NCBI GenBank assembly: GCA_002082585.1
Contig: CP020563.1
Span: forward strand, 6,814,001-6,878,000
Source: Kitasatospora albolonga
GTDB taxonomy: Bacteria > Actinomycetota > Actinomycetes > Streptomycetales > Streptomycetaceae
DNA: 64,000 nucleotides
Reading direction: 5' to 3'
Positions 46,544-53,475 of the stretch are shown piece by piece. The position numbers and the translations under genes were made by a program. The notes under the pieces were generated by a model that saw nothing but the letters and a program-made list of their open reading frames with translations, ran no database searches and was not told the origin of the DNA. Each line of letters opens with the position of its first letter. Within the stretch, counting starts at the first letter, position 1.

Positions 46544-46659
46544 GACAGTACGTCCTTCGGGACTGCAGGAGGGCGGCTCTGAACGGCACACTCGCGCTGA
46601 GGCGCGGCGGTGCGCAGGGGCAGGTCAGAGGTAAGAGGAGTGCGGCGGTGCTGGGACTC
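46544..46659 (-). promoter_or_regulatory. Leader region between the Cys leader peptide and sulfite reductase
   Basis: 116 bases between the leader-peptide stop and the reductase ATG. On the minus strand GCGCAC and GTGTGC can pair around CGC/GCG inner arms, a possible stem before the ribosome site. I see no clear terminator, so translational rather than transcriptional control is as likely. Confidence 0.35.
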
Positions 46660-46743
46660 TCAGCCCGCCGGACAGATGGCGCTGGACATGCGGCAGAGGT
46701 CGACGTGGCGTCGACTCACCAAGGCAATTCCAGTTCCAGACAT
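46660..46743 (-). CDS. Cysteine-containing leader peptide of the sulfur operon
   Basis: A 27-codon ORF, MSGTGIALV..., with RRHVDLC and ending AIC-PAG; Cys codons are at positions 17 and 24. It matches the short actinobacterial leader peptides found ahead of sulfur genes, with the conserved core RRHVDLC. It probably senses cysteine supply through translation of its Cys codons and so regulates the operon. The mechanism is inferred. It is on the same strand and 116 bases upstream of the sulfite reductase. Confidence 0.85.
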   Translation of the reverse strand: MSGTGIALVSRRHVDLCRMSSAICPAG

Positions 46744-46879
46744 GACGGAAGCGTGTCACGCGGATCTCGGGGCAGTCCACCACTATCCACGATGTGGACG
46801 GCAGGGTCTCGCAGGGTGAGATATTGTGGCGCCGGTCACAGGCGGGGTCCCCGGCAATGGGGACAAATCGCCCCAGGAA

Positions 46880-46945
46880 GGGGCCCGTGAGGGCCCCGGT
46901 GTCCTACGCGGGAGGAGAGCCCCGGGGAAGGGAACCCCCGGGGGA
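46880..46945. terminator. GC hairpins between the GNAT gene and the sulfur-operon leader
   Basis: GGGGCCC-GTGA-GGGCCCC (46880-46897) and a CCCCGGGG...CCCCGGGG pair (46920-46945) lie downstream of the GNAT stop on the minus strand. They probably end its transcript before the sulfur promoter. No T-run. Confidence 0.45.
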
Positions 46946-46953
46946 GAGGGGCA

Positions 46954-47592
46954 TCAGCCGCCGTACGCTCCCGGCCACGGCCCCGGGGTCGCCACCTCCG
47001 GCTCCACCTCGGTCTTCGTGTCGAAGAGCCGGAAGCCGCGCCGCAGATAGTTGTCCATCGCGTACGGGCCGTCCTTCGAGCAGGTGTGCAGCCAGACCCG
47101 CTTCGTCACCGGCCGGTCCGGCCACCGCTCCGCCAGGTCCCAGGCGCGCGCCGCCCCGTAGGAGAGGAGGTGACCGCCGATCCGCCGCCCCCGGAAGGCC
47201 GGGATCAGCCCGAAGTACAGGATCTCGACCGCACCGTCGTCCTGCGCGTCCAGCTGCACGTACCCGGCCGGTGTCCCGTTCGCGTACGCCACCCAGGTCT
47301 CCGCCCCCGGCCGCTCCAGCTCCTCCTGCCACTGGGCGTACGTCATCCCCAGCCGGTCGGTCCACCGGATGTCGCCGCCCACGGCGGAGTAGAGGAACCG
47401 GTTGAACTCCGGCAGCGGCACCTCGGACCGTACGATCCGCAGATCACCCTCCGGTACGGCGGCGGGCCGCAGATCGGCGGGCGAGGTCTGCTCCAGCGAC
47501 CAGACGGTCACCTCGACGGTGGCCTCGGTCGCCTCGGCCTCGGACACGGTGGCCTCGGCGTCGGGCACGGGGGGCTGCGCGGGGTTGCTCAT
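46954..47592 (-). CDS. GNAT-family N-acetyltransferase
   Basis: 212 residues. After a Glu/Ala/Thr-rich N-terminus (~1-35) the GNAT domain contains VEILYFGLIPAFRGRRIGG, where RGRRIGG is the acetyl-CoA pyrophosphate loop, and a C-terminal KRVWLHTCSKDGPYAMDNY strand-helix. The acceptor is unknown; relatives modify amino groups of proteins or small molecules. ATG 47592 lacks a good ribosome site; an in-frame start at 47634 is also possible. Confidence 0.83.
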   Translation of the reverse strand: MSNPAQPPVPDAEATVSEAEATEATVEVTVWSLEQTSPADLRPAAVPEGDLRIVRSEVPLPEFNRFLYSAVGGDIRWTDRLGMTYAQWQEELERPGAETWVAYANGTPAGYVQLDAQDDGAVEILYFGLIPAFRGRRIGGHLLSYGAARAWDLAERWPDRPVTKRVWLHTCSKDGPYAMDNYLRRGFRLFDTKTEVEPEVATPGPWPGAYGG

Positions 47593-47665
47593 GCCGGTCA
47601 GACAACCATGCCGCCGCCCTCGTACGCACAGCACCCCCGGTCTCTCGCGCGCACAGCGCCCCCGG

Positions 47666-48958
47666 TCAGGGCCGTGCGGCCGCCCGCCGCGCCCCCGTCA
47701 CCACCGGCGCCTTCGAGCGCGGCAGCAGATCGGCGGGGTGCTCCGGGTGGACCACCTCCACCACCACCCCGTCCCCGAAGCGGTACGGGCGGTGGGCCAG
47801 CACCTCCGCCAGATGGCGCCGGAGCCGGGAGACCTCGGCCCGTACCGTCACCGTCCGGGTCGCGTCCCCGAAGATGTCCTGCGCCAGCTCGGAGGCCGTA
47901 CGCCCCTCACGCCGCACCGCCAGCGCGTACAGCAGCTCCGCGTGGCGCGGCGAGAGCCGCTGCGTCGAGGTGCCCAGCGGGCCCACCAGATGCACGGCCA
48001 GCGCCCGGGGCCGGCTCAGATCCAGCACCACCCGGCGCGGCGCCCCCTCCACCGCACCGTCCGACACCTGCACCAGCCAGCCCCCCGGCAGCTGCTCCAC
48101 CCGGCACATGCCGAGCGAGGGCAGCCACACCCGGCCCGGCCGCAGCGACTTCGGCAGCGGCAGCCGGTCCACCGGCGGCATCCCCGTCACCGCCGCCAGC
48201 CACCCGTGGGTGTCCACCGCCAGCGCCCGGCCCCCCAGCCTGCACAGGATCGGCGCCGCCACCGCGCGCAGCCGCTCGATCGCCACCAGATGGCGGGTAC
48301 GGATCTCCGCCTCCGCGAGCCGTGCCACCGAGTCCACCAGGGCCAGGGTCGCCGGATGGAACGTGGTGGCCGGACCGCTGATGTCGACGATCCCCACCAG
48401 CCGCCCGTCCCGCGGGTCGCGGACCGGCGCCGCCGCACACGTCCAGCTGTGCAGGGCCCGGATGAAGTGCTCGGCCGAGTGGACCTGGATCGGCCTGCGG
48501 GCGGCCAGCGCCGTACCGATCGCGTTCGTCCCCGTCGCCGCCTCCGCCCAGGCCGCCCCCTCCTCCAGACAGATGTCATGGGCCCGGTGCAGCACCCCGG
48601 AGTGGCCCTGGCGCCACAGCACCCGGCCCTCCGCGTCGGTGACCACCATGATCTGCTGCGCCGCGTCCGCGATGGACGCGAGCCCCGCCCGCAGCACCGG
48701 CATCACCTCGCCGAGCGCGGTGCTGTGCCGCCGGTGCTCGATCTCCTCCGCCCGCAGCAGCTCGCTCTCCGGCGACTGCTCCGGGTCGATGCCGCTGCGC
48801 ACGACCCGGTTCCAGGAGGCGTCGATCTCGGCCCGCGGCGCCACGGAGGCCCGCTCGCCCGCCAGCCGGGCCTCCCTGGCCCGGTGAAGTAACCGGGTCG
48901 CGCGGTCGGCCTCCTGGCCGATCACCCGCACCACCTCGGCAGAACCCGTCCGACTCAT
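47666..48958 (-). CDS. GAF-domain transcriptional regulator
   Basis: 430 residues resembling the N-terminal half of AcoR/sigma54 activators without an AAA domain. There is an N-terminal helical part (SWNRVVRSGIDPEQ), a GAF sensor (~75-220, QQIMVVTDAEGRVLWRQGHS, GTNAIGTALAARRPIQVHSA) and a C-terminal winged-helix-like segment (HAELLYALAVRREGRTASEL, VTVRAEVSRLRRHLAEVL). It probably binds a small molecule and controls nearby or distant genes. A 7+7 inverted repeat lies 90 bases upstream and could be its own operator. Confidence 0.82.
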   Translation of the reverse strand: MSRTGSAEVVRVIGQEADRATRLLHRAREARLAGERASVAPRAEIDASWNRVVRSGIDPEQSPESELLRAEEIEHRRHSTALGEVMPVLRAGLASIADAAQQIMVVTDAEGRVLWRQGHSGVLHRAHDICLEEGAAWAEAATGTNAIGTALAARRPIQVHSAEHFIRALHSWTCAAAPVRDPRDGRLVGIVDISGPATTFHPATLALVDSVARLAEAEIRTRHLVAIERLRAVAAPILCRLGGRALAVDTHGWLAAVTGMPPVDRLPLPKSLRPGRVWLPSLGMCRVEQLPGGWLVQVSDGAVEGAPRRVVLDLSRPRALAVHLVGPLGTSTQRLSPRHAELLYALAVRREGRTASELAQDIFGDATRTVTVRAEVSRLRRHLAEVLAHRPYRFGDGVVVEVVHPEHPADLLPRSKAPVVTGARRAAARP

Positions 48959-49047
48959 GGTCCCCACCCGTTCCCCCCGAAACACTCCGAGCTCTCCGGC
49001 CCATCCTGCCGCCGCCCGGACGCAACCGCCGCGCGGCCCCCACCATG

Positions 49048-49065
49048 GTTGCAACCCTTTGCAAC
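49048..49065. promoter_or_regulatory. GTTGCAA-N4-TTGCAAC inverted repeat
   Basis: A perfect 7+7 inverted repeat with a CCCT spacer, 90 bases upstream of the GAF regulator ATG. It is a likely dimer binding site. Within the 401-bp spacer 48959-49359 I otherwise see only a hairpin and a MITE-like element. Confidence 0.5.
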
Positions 49066-49150
49066 TCTGGCGATGCTCCACCAGACCGTACGAGAGTGGC
49101 AACGTGCCGTACGCCGGGCCCGTGCCCGGCGAGCGGCGCGGTTCAAGCAT

Positions 49151-49186
49151 GGAGGGTGGTGCCGTGTCGGCGCAGCACCACCCTCC
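49151..49186. terminator. 12-bp hairpin next to the MITE-like element
   Basis: GGAGGGTGGTGC and GCACCACCCTCC pair perfectly with a 12-base loop. It could terminate transcription from the aidB-like gene. It may instead belong to older sequence disrupted by the element that begins 15 bases further on. Confidence 0.45.
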
Positions 49187-49200
49187 GTCGCTCACCGCTA

Positions 49201-49360
49201 GGGCCTCTCGTTTGGATCATGCCGGGCTCGCGGGCCCCGGCACGCACATCTGCCGCGTTGTCGTCAATCACCAACGCTCCGCGTTGCCTCAATCCTCCGC
49301 CTTGCAGCTGCACGCACCGGACCCCGCTCCCTGATCCGGCCTGACCCAAACGAAAGACCC
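49201..49360. mobile_element. MITE-like element at the end of the aidB-like gene
   Basis: A 160-bp segment bounded by inverted repeats GGGCCTCTCGTTTGGATCA (49201-49219) and the complement of GGGTCTTTCGTTTGGGTCA (49342-49360), 16 of 19 bases matching, flanked by TA on both sides (49199-49200 and 49361-49362). It has no transposase ORF. The TA duplication and GGG ends fit a miniature element mobilised by an IS5/IS630-type transposase. The right end forms part of the TAG stop codon of the adjacent gene. Confidence 0.7.
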
Positions 49361-50997
49361 TAATCGGCCACCGGCCGCGCCCGCGCCACCACCGAGGCCA
49401 GATCGAGACTGTGCGGCAGCGTCCCGAACGCCGCGCCCCAGTCCCCGCCCAGCCGCGACGCGCAGAACGCGTCGGACACCTCCGGCGGCGCCCACCGCAC
49501 CAGCAGCGACCCCTGGAGCACCAGCGCCATCCGCTCCACCAGCCGCCGCGCCCGCGCCTCGATCCCCTCCAGGTCCGCCAGCTCCGTCAGCAGGTCCTTG
49601 ATCGCCGCGTCCAGCCGGTGATCGGCCCCGCGCGCCTTCCCGACCTCCCGCAGGAACGCGTCCAGCGCCCGCGGCTCCCGCTGGAGCGCCCGCAGCACAT
49701 CCAGCGCCTGGACGTTCCCCGACCCCTCCCAGATCGAGTTGAGCGGCGCCTCGCGCAGCAGCCGGGGCATCCCCGACTCCTCCACGTACCCGTTGCCGCC
49801 CAGGCACTCCAGCGCCTCGCCCACGACCGGCGTGCACCGCTTGGTGACCCAGTACTTCGCGGCGGGCACCGCGATCCGCAGGAACGCCCGCTCCTCCTCG
49901 GTGTCCGTGTCGTACGCCGCCGCCAGCCGCATCGCCAGGACGGTCGCCGCCTCCGACTCCAGCGCCAGATCGGCCAGCACGTTCCGCATCAGCGGCTTGT
50001 CGATCAGCAGCCCGCCGAACGCGGAGCGGTAGGTGGCGTGGTGGATCGCCTGCGCCACCGCCTGCCGCATCAGCGCCGCCGAACCCACCACGCAGTCCAG
50101 CCGGGTGGCCGCCACCATCTCGATGATGGTGCGCACCCCGCGCCCCTCCTCACCGACCCGGCGGGCCCAGGTCCTGTCGAACTCGACCTCGCTGGAGGCG
50201 TTCGACTTGTTGCCCAGCTTGTCCTTGAGCCGCTGGATCGCGAACGCGTTCCGCGTCCCGTCCGGGAGCACGCGCGGCACGAGGAAGCAGCTCAGCCCGC
50301 CCGGCGCCTGCGCCAGCACCAGGAACCCGTCCGACATCGGCGCCGAACAGAACCACTTGTGCCCGGTGAGCAGATACTCGCCCTCCCCGGCCAGCGGCTC
50401 CGCCCGGGTCGTGTTGGACCGTACGTCGGTGCCGCCCTGCTTCTCCGTCATGCCCATCCCGAAGAGCACCCCGGCCTTCTCCGACGCGGGCCGCAGCCCC
50501 TCCTCGTAGACGTACGAGGTCAGCCTCGGCTCCCACTCGGCGGCCAGCACCGGGTCGGTCCGCAGCGCGGGCACCGCCGCGTGCGTCATCGACAGCGGGC
50601 AGCCGTGCCCCGCCTCGGCCTGCGTCCAGACCAGGAACCCGGCCGCGCGCCGGACATGACCGGCCGGACGGCCCCAGGCGTCGGTCAGCCCGGCGGCCAC
50701 CGCGTGCCCCAGGAGCCGGTGCCAGGCGGGGTGGAACTCCACTTCGTCGATCCGGTTCCCATAGCGGTCATGGGTGCGCAGAACGGGCGGATGCTCGTTC
50801 GCCTGCGCACCCCACTCCTGGGCCTGCACGGAGCCCGCGGACCGCCCGAGCGTCCCGAGCTCCTCCCGCGCCACGAGCAGGAGGCCCGGCTCGATGTGCC
50901 GCTCGACGGCCTCGGACAGGGCCCGGTCGGCGGCGAAGACGTCATAGCCGACCAGCGGCGGAACCTGATTGGTCACTGTGTGGGTGGTGGCTGCCAT
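49360..50997 (-). CDS. AidB-type acyl-CoA dehydrogenase family flavoprotein
   Basis: 545 residues, close in plan to E. coli AidB (alkylation-response flavoprotein): ATTHTVTNQVPPL at the N-terminus, the EAGHGCPLSMTHAAVP region, FGMGMTEKQGGTDVRSNTTR, RLKDKLGNKSNASSEVEF and EALECLGGNGYVEESGMPR. AidB relatives bind FAD and DNA; acyl-CoA turnover is weak or absent. Its last codons VARARPVAD end in TAG, whose bases come from a MITE-like insertion. The ATG 50997 shares a 17-bp spacer with the divergent YihY gene and looks leaderless. Confidence 0.87.
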   Translation of the reverse strand: MAATTHTVTNQVPPLVGYDVFAADRALSEAVERHIEPGLLLVAREELGTLGRSAGSVQAQEWGAQANEHPPVLRTHDRYGNRIDEVEFHPAWHRLLGHAVAAGLTDAWGRPAGHVRRAAGFLVWTQAEAGHGCPLSMTHAAVPALRTDPVLAAEWEPRLTSYVYEEGLRPASEKAGVLFGMGMTEKQGGTDVRSNTTRAEPLAGEGEYLLTGHKWFCSAPMSDGFLVLAQAPGGLSCFLVPRVLPDGTRNAFAIQRLKDKLGNKSNASSEVEFDRTWARRVGEEGRGVRTIIEMVAATRLDCVVGSAALMRQAVAQAIHHATYRSAFGGLLIDKPLMRNVLADLALESEAATVLAMRLAAAYDTDTEEERAFLRIAVPAAKYWVTKRCTPVVGEALECLGGNGYVEESGMPRLLREAPLNSIWEGSGNVQALDVLRALQREPRALDAFLREVGKARGADHRLDAAIKDLLTELADLEGIEARARRLVERMALVLQGSLLVRWAPPEVSDAFCASRLGGDWGAAFGTLPHSLDLASVVARARPVAD

Positions 50998-51014
50998 GCC
51001 GATACGGTAAGGAG
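50998..51014. promoter_or_regulatory. 17-bp bidirectional promoter with shared -10
   Basis: The whole spacer between divergent start codons is 17 bases and is centred on TAC-G-GTA (51003-51009). Read rightward, TACGGT lies 6 bases before GTG 51015; read leftward, TACCGT lies 6 bases before ATG 50997. Both genes would be leaderless and share one -10 element, with -35 regions inside each other's coding sequence. Confidence 0.5.
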
Positions 51015-52238
51015 GTGCAGGCAGCAAATGAAACACCCGAGCGGCCACCGGGCCGGCTCCACCGGGCCCGAGTGCTCTACCGCAACGTCTCCAAGCGGCG
51101 CATGGCGTGGCAGTTGCTCAAGGACACCGTCAACTCGTGCATCGAGTACCGGATTCTCGGGCTGGCGGCCGAGGCGGCGTTCTTCACCCTGCTGTCCCTG
51201 CCGCCGCTGCTGCTCGGACTGATCGGGCTGCTCGGTTACGTCGACGAGTGGACGACCACCGAGACGGTCGCCTCCATCGAGCGCAACATCCTCTCGGCCT
51301 CGCAGACCGTGCTCTCCGAGCGCGGGGTCAACGAGTTCGCCAAACCGCTGCTCGCCGACGTCACCACCGGCGCCCGCCCCGACGTCATCTCCATCGGCTT
51401 CGCCATCGCCCTGTGGTCCGGCTCCCGCGCGGTGAACGTCTTCATCGACACCATCACCGTCATGTACGGCCTCGACGGCCACCGGGGCATCGTCAAGACC
51501 CGGCTGCTCGCCTTCCTGCTGTACGTGGTCGCCCTGCTGCTGGGCGCGGTGGTGCTGCCGCTGCTCGTCGTCGGACCCGACCGGGTGGTCGAGTGGGTGC
51601 CCTGGGGCACCGAGGTCATCGCCGTCCTCTACTGGCCCCTGGTCATCGTCCTCACGATCGCGTTCCTCACGACGCTCTACCACGTGTCCGTCCCGGTGCG
51701 CTCGCCGTGGATCGAGGACGTCCCCGGGGCGCTCGTGGCGCTCGGGATGTGGGTGCTCGGCAGCTTCCTGCTGCGGATCTACCTCACCAACACGGTCGAA
51801 GGCCCCACGATCTACGGCTCCTTGGCGGCACCCATCGCCGTCCTGCTCTGGATAGGCATCTCCGCTTTCGCGGTCCTGGTCGGCGCCGCGGTCAACGCGG
51901 CCATCGACCGGGTCTGGCCCTCGCTCGCCACCGCCGCCGCCCGCGAGGCCACCGAACGCGTCCGGGCCGCGCAGGCCGCCGAGTTCGTCGCCCGGACCCG
52001 CCCGGCCGCCTACGACGAGGTGGACGACGACGATGACGAGGACGACGGCCAGGCGTACATGCCCTCGGAGTTCCCGGAGCGCTGGTCCCGCTTCCTGCCG
52101 CCGGACGACGTCAAGTCCCGGTTCCAGCCGACCTGGGAGAAGGAGCCCAAGGAACCGAAGGAGCCGAAAGAACCCAGAGGCCCCCAGGTCAAGGAGCCCG
52201 GAGAGCCCCGCGACGGCTCCGGCCCGCCGCCGGTCTGA
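51015..52238 (+). CDS. YihY/BrkB-family membrane protein
   Basis: 407 residues with six membrane segments (~40-310), family segments AAEAAFFTLLSLPPLLLGL, FAIALWSGSRAVNVFIDTI and a cytoplasmic C-terminal tail. The tail has an acidic run (VDDDDDEDDGQ) and KEPKEPKEP repeats. The role of the family (formerly called RNase BN) is unknown; BrkB affects serum resistance in Bordetella. GTG 51015 fits a leaderless start; the GGAGG touches the start codon and is too close for a ribosome site. Confidence 0.85.
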   Translation: MQAANETPERPPGRLHRARVLYRNVSKRRMAWQLLKDTVNSCIEYRILGLAAEAAFFTLLSLPPLLLGLIGLLGYVDEWTTTETVASIERNILSASQTVLSERGVNEFAKPLLADVTTGARPDVISIGFAIALWSGSRAVNVFIDTITVMYGLDGHRGIVKTRLLAFLLYVVALLLGAVVLPLLVVGPDRVVEWVPWGTEVIAVLYWPLVIVLTIAFLTTLYHVSVPVRSPWIEDVPGALVALGMWVLGSFLLRIYLTNTVEGPTIYGSLAAPIAVLLWIGISAFAVLVGAAVNAAIDRVWPSLATAAAREATERVRAAQAAEFVARTRPAAYDEVDDDDDEDDGQAYMPSEFPERWSRFLPPDDVKSRFQPTWEKEPKEPKEPKEPRGPQVKEPGEPRDGSGPPPV

Positions 52239-52248
52239 CCCCGCGCGC

Positions 52249-52254
52249 TAGCGT
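52249..52254 (+). promoter_or_regulatory. -10 box TAGCGT, leaderless AraC gene
   Basis: TAGCGT lies 6 bases before ATG 52261, so the transcript probably starts at the A of the ATG. No usable ribosome site precedes it. Confidence 0.4.
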
Positions 52255-52260
52255 GGAGAC

Positions 52261-53034
52261 ATGCCCCAGGAACCCCCGCGCTACCAGGAACGGCCCTCCC
52301 GGCTGCCCGGTGCCGTCGTCTGGACCTGGGACGCCCCCGCCCGCCCGCCGCTGCGGCCCCGCTCGGTGCTGCCCGACGGCTGCATGGACCTGATCTGGAC
52401 CGGGGGCCGCATTGTCGTCGCCGGACCGGACACCCACGCCTTCGAGGTCGACCCGCGCGACCGGGCCTCCTGCGCCGCGATCCGGTTCGCCCCCGGCACC
52501 GCGCCCGTACTTCTCGGCGTACCGGCGCACGAACTGCGCGACCAGCGGTTCGAACTGGCGAGCATCTGGCCCGCCGCCGCCGTGCGCCGCCTCACCGAAC
52601 GGATCGACCGGGCCCCCGACCCCGCCGGGGCCCTGGAACGGCTCGCTCTGGACCGGATCGCCGACACCGGCCCGCCGGACCCGCTGACGGTCGCCGTCGC
52701 CGAGGGACTGCGCCGGGGCCGGTCCGTCGCGGCGACGGCGGCGGAGGCCGGACTCGGCGCCCGCCAGCTCCACCGCCGCTCGCTGACCGCCTTCGGCTAC
52801 GGCCCCAAGACGCTGGCCCGCATCCTCCGCCTCCAGCGCGCCCTGGAACTCATCCGCACCGGCCTCCCGTACGCCGAGGCGGCCTGCGCGGCGGGCTGCA
52901 CCGACCAGGCGCACCTGTCCCGCGAGATGCGCGACCTGGCCGGAACAACGCTCGGGGCCTACTTCGCGCCGGACGGGGCGGCGGGCGCGAACAGCGAGAC
53001 CCCGCACCCGTCCGGGTCCAGCACCACCGCGTAA
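52261..53034 (+). CDS. AraC-family regulator (DUF6597-type N-terminus)
   Basis: 257 residues. The N-terminal ligand-type domain has DGCMDLIWTGGRIVVAGPDT, typical of DUF6597-AraC regulators. The C-terminal ~80 residues hold two helix-turn-helices (RSVAATAAEAGLGARQLHRR; GLPYAEAACAAGCTDQAHLS). The C-terminal 25 codons overlap the VOC-protein gene on the other strand by 76 bases. It may act on its own promoter or on the VOC gene; the ligand is unknown. Confidence 0.88.
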   Translation: MPQEPPRYQERPSRLPGAVVWTWDAPARPPLRPRSVLPDGCMDLIWTGGRIVVAGPDTHAFEVDPRDRASCAAIRFAPGTAPVLLGVPAHELRDQRFELASIWPAAAVRRLTERIDRAPDPAGALERLALDRIADTGPPDPLTVAVAEGLRRGRSVAATAAEAGLGARQLHRRSLTAFGYGPKTLARILRLQRALELIRTGLPYAEAACAAGCTDQAHLSREMRDLAGTTLGAYFAPDGAAGANSETPHPSGSSTTA

Positions 53035-53366
53035 CGCTGCCCCCACACCGCGTCCCACGGCTTCAGATGCCCGGTGTGACCGGCCCCGGTCAGCTCCTCG
53101 TACAGGGCGTCCACCTCCGCCGGACCGTCACAGAGGAACGCCAGCCCCAGCCGCTCCCCGCCCGCCGGGCGCTCCCACTCCGGGTCGAACGAGCGGATGA
53201 CGTCCTCGGTGTCCCACAGCAGCCGCTGCCCGCCGGGCAGGACCACCTCCACATGCGGGGCGGACTCCGCCCCGGCCGGGATGTCGAGGCCGAGCCTGCG
53301 GTAGAAGGCGAGCGAGGCCGCCAGGTCGGCGGTGATGATGCTGATCGCGTCGAGTCGTGGAGTCAT
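52959..53366 (-). CDS. VOC/glyoxalase-bleomycin resistance family protein
   Basis: 135 residues, two beta-alpha-beta-beta-beta modules of the vicinal-oxygen-chelate fold (LDAISIITADLAASLAFYRR; AVVLDPDGCGVSLFAPAA). It may be a small-molecule-binding or isomerising enzyme; metal-ligand residues are not clear. Start ATG 53366; the terminal 76 bases overlap the AraC gene convergently, an unusual 3' overlap. Confidence 0.87.
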   Translation of the reverse strand: MTPRLDAISIITADLAASLAFYRRLGLDIPAGAESAPHVEVVLPGGQRLLWDTEDVIRSFDPEWERPAGGERLGLAFLCDGPAEVDALYEELTGAGHTGHLKPWDAVWGQRYAVVLDPDGCGVSLFAPAAPSGAK

Positions 53367-53446
53367 GGGACGACGGTAGGCACCGGGCCTCCCCGCCGTC
53401 TTGTACGAATCGGACGCGGCCCGGCCCCTCACACGCGGCGGCCTCC

Positions 53447-53475
53447 GGGGATCGCCCCCCTCGGCGATCACCCCC
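53447..53475 (-). terminator. Terminator overlapping the stop of the dehydrogenase gene
   Basis: On the minus strand GATCGCC and GGCGATC (plus GGGG/CCCC with one bulge) form a stem that includes the TGA of the 3-hydroxyacyl-CoA dehydrogenase gene. It probably ends that transcript before the VOC gene. Confidence 0.5.

Noticed and set aside
46648..47405. Plus-strand ORFs around the sulfur-operon leader
   Set aside because: Antisense to the leader peptide and GNAT gene; no coding signals of their own.
49143..49349. 68-codon minus-strand ORF
   Set aside because: It spans the hairpin and MITE-like element and has no protein-like segments.
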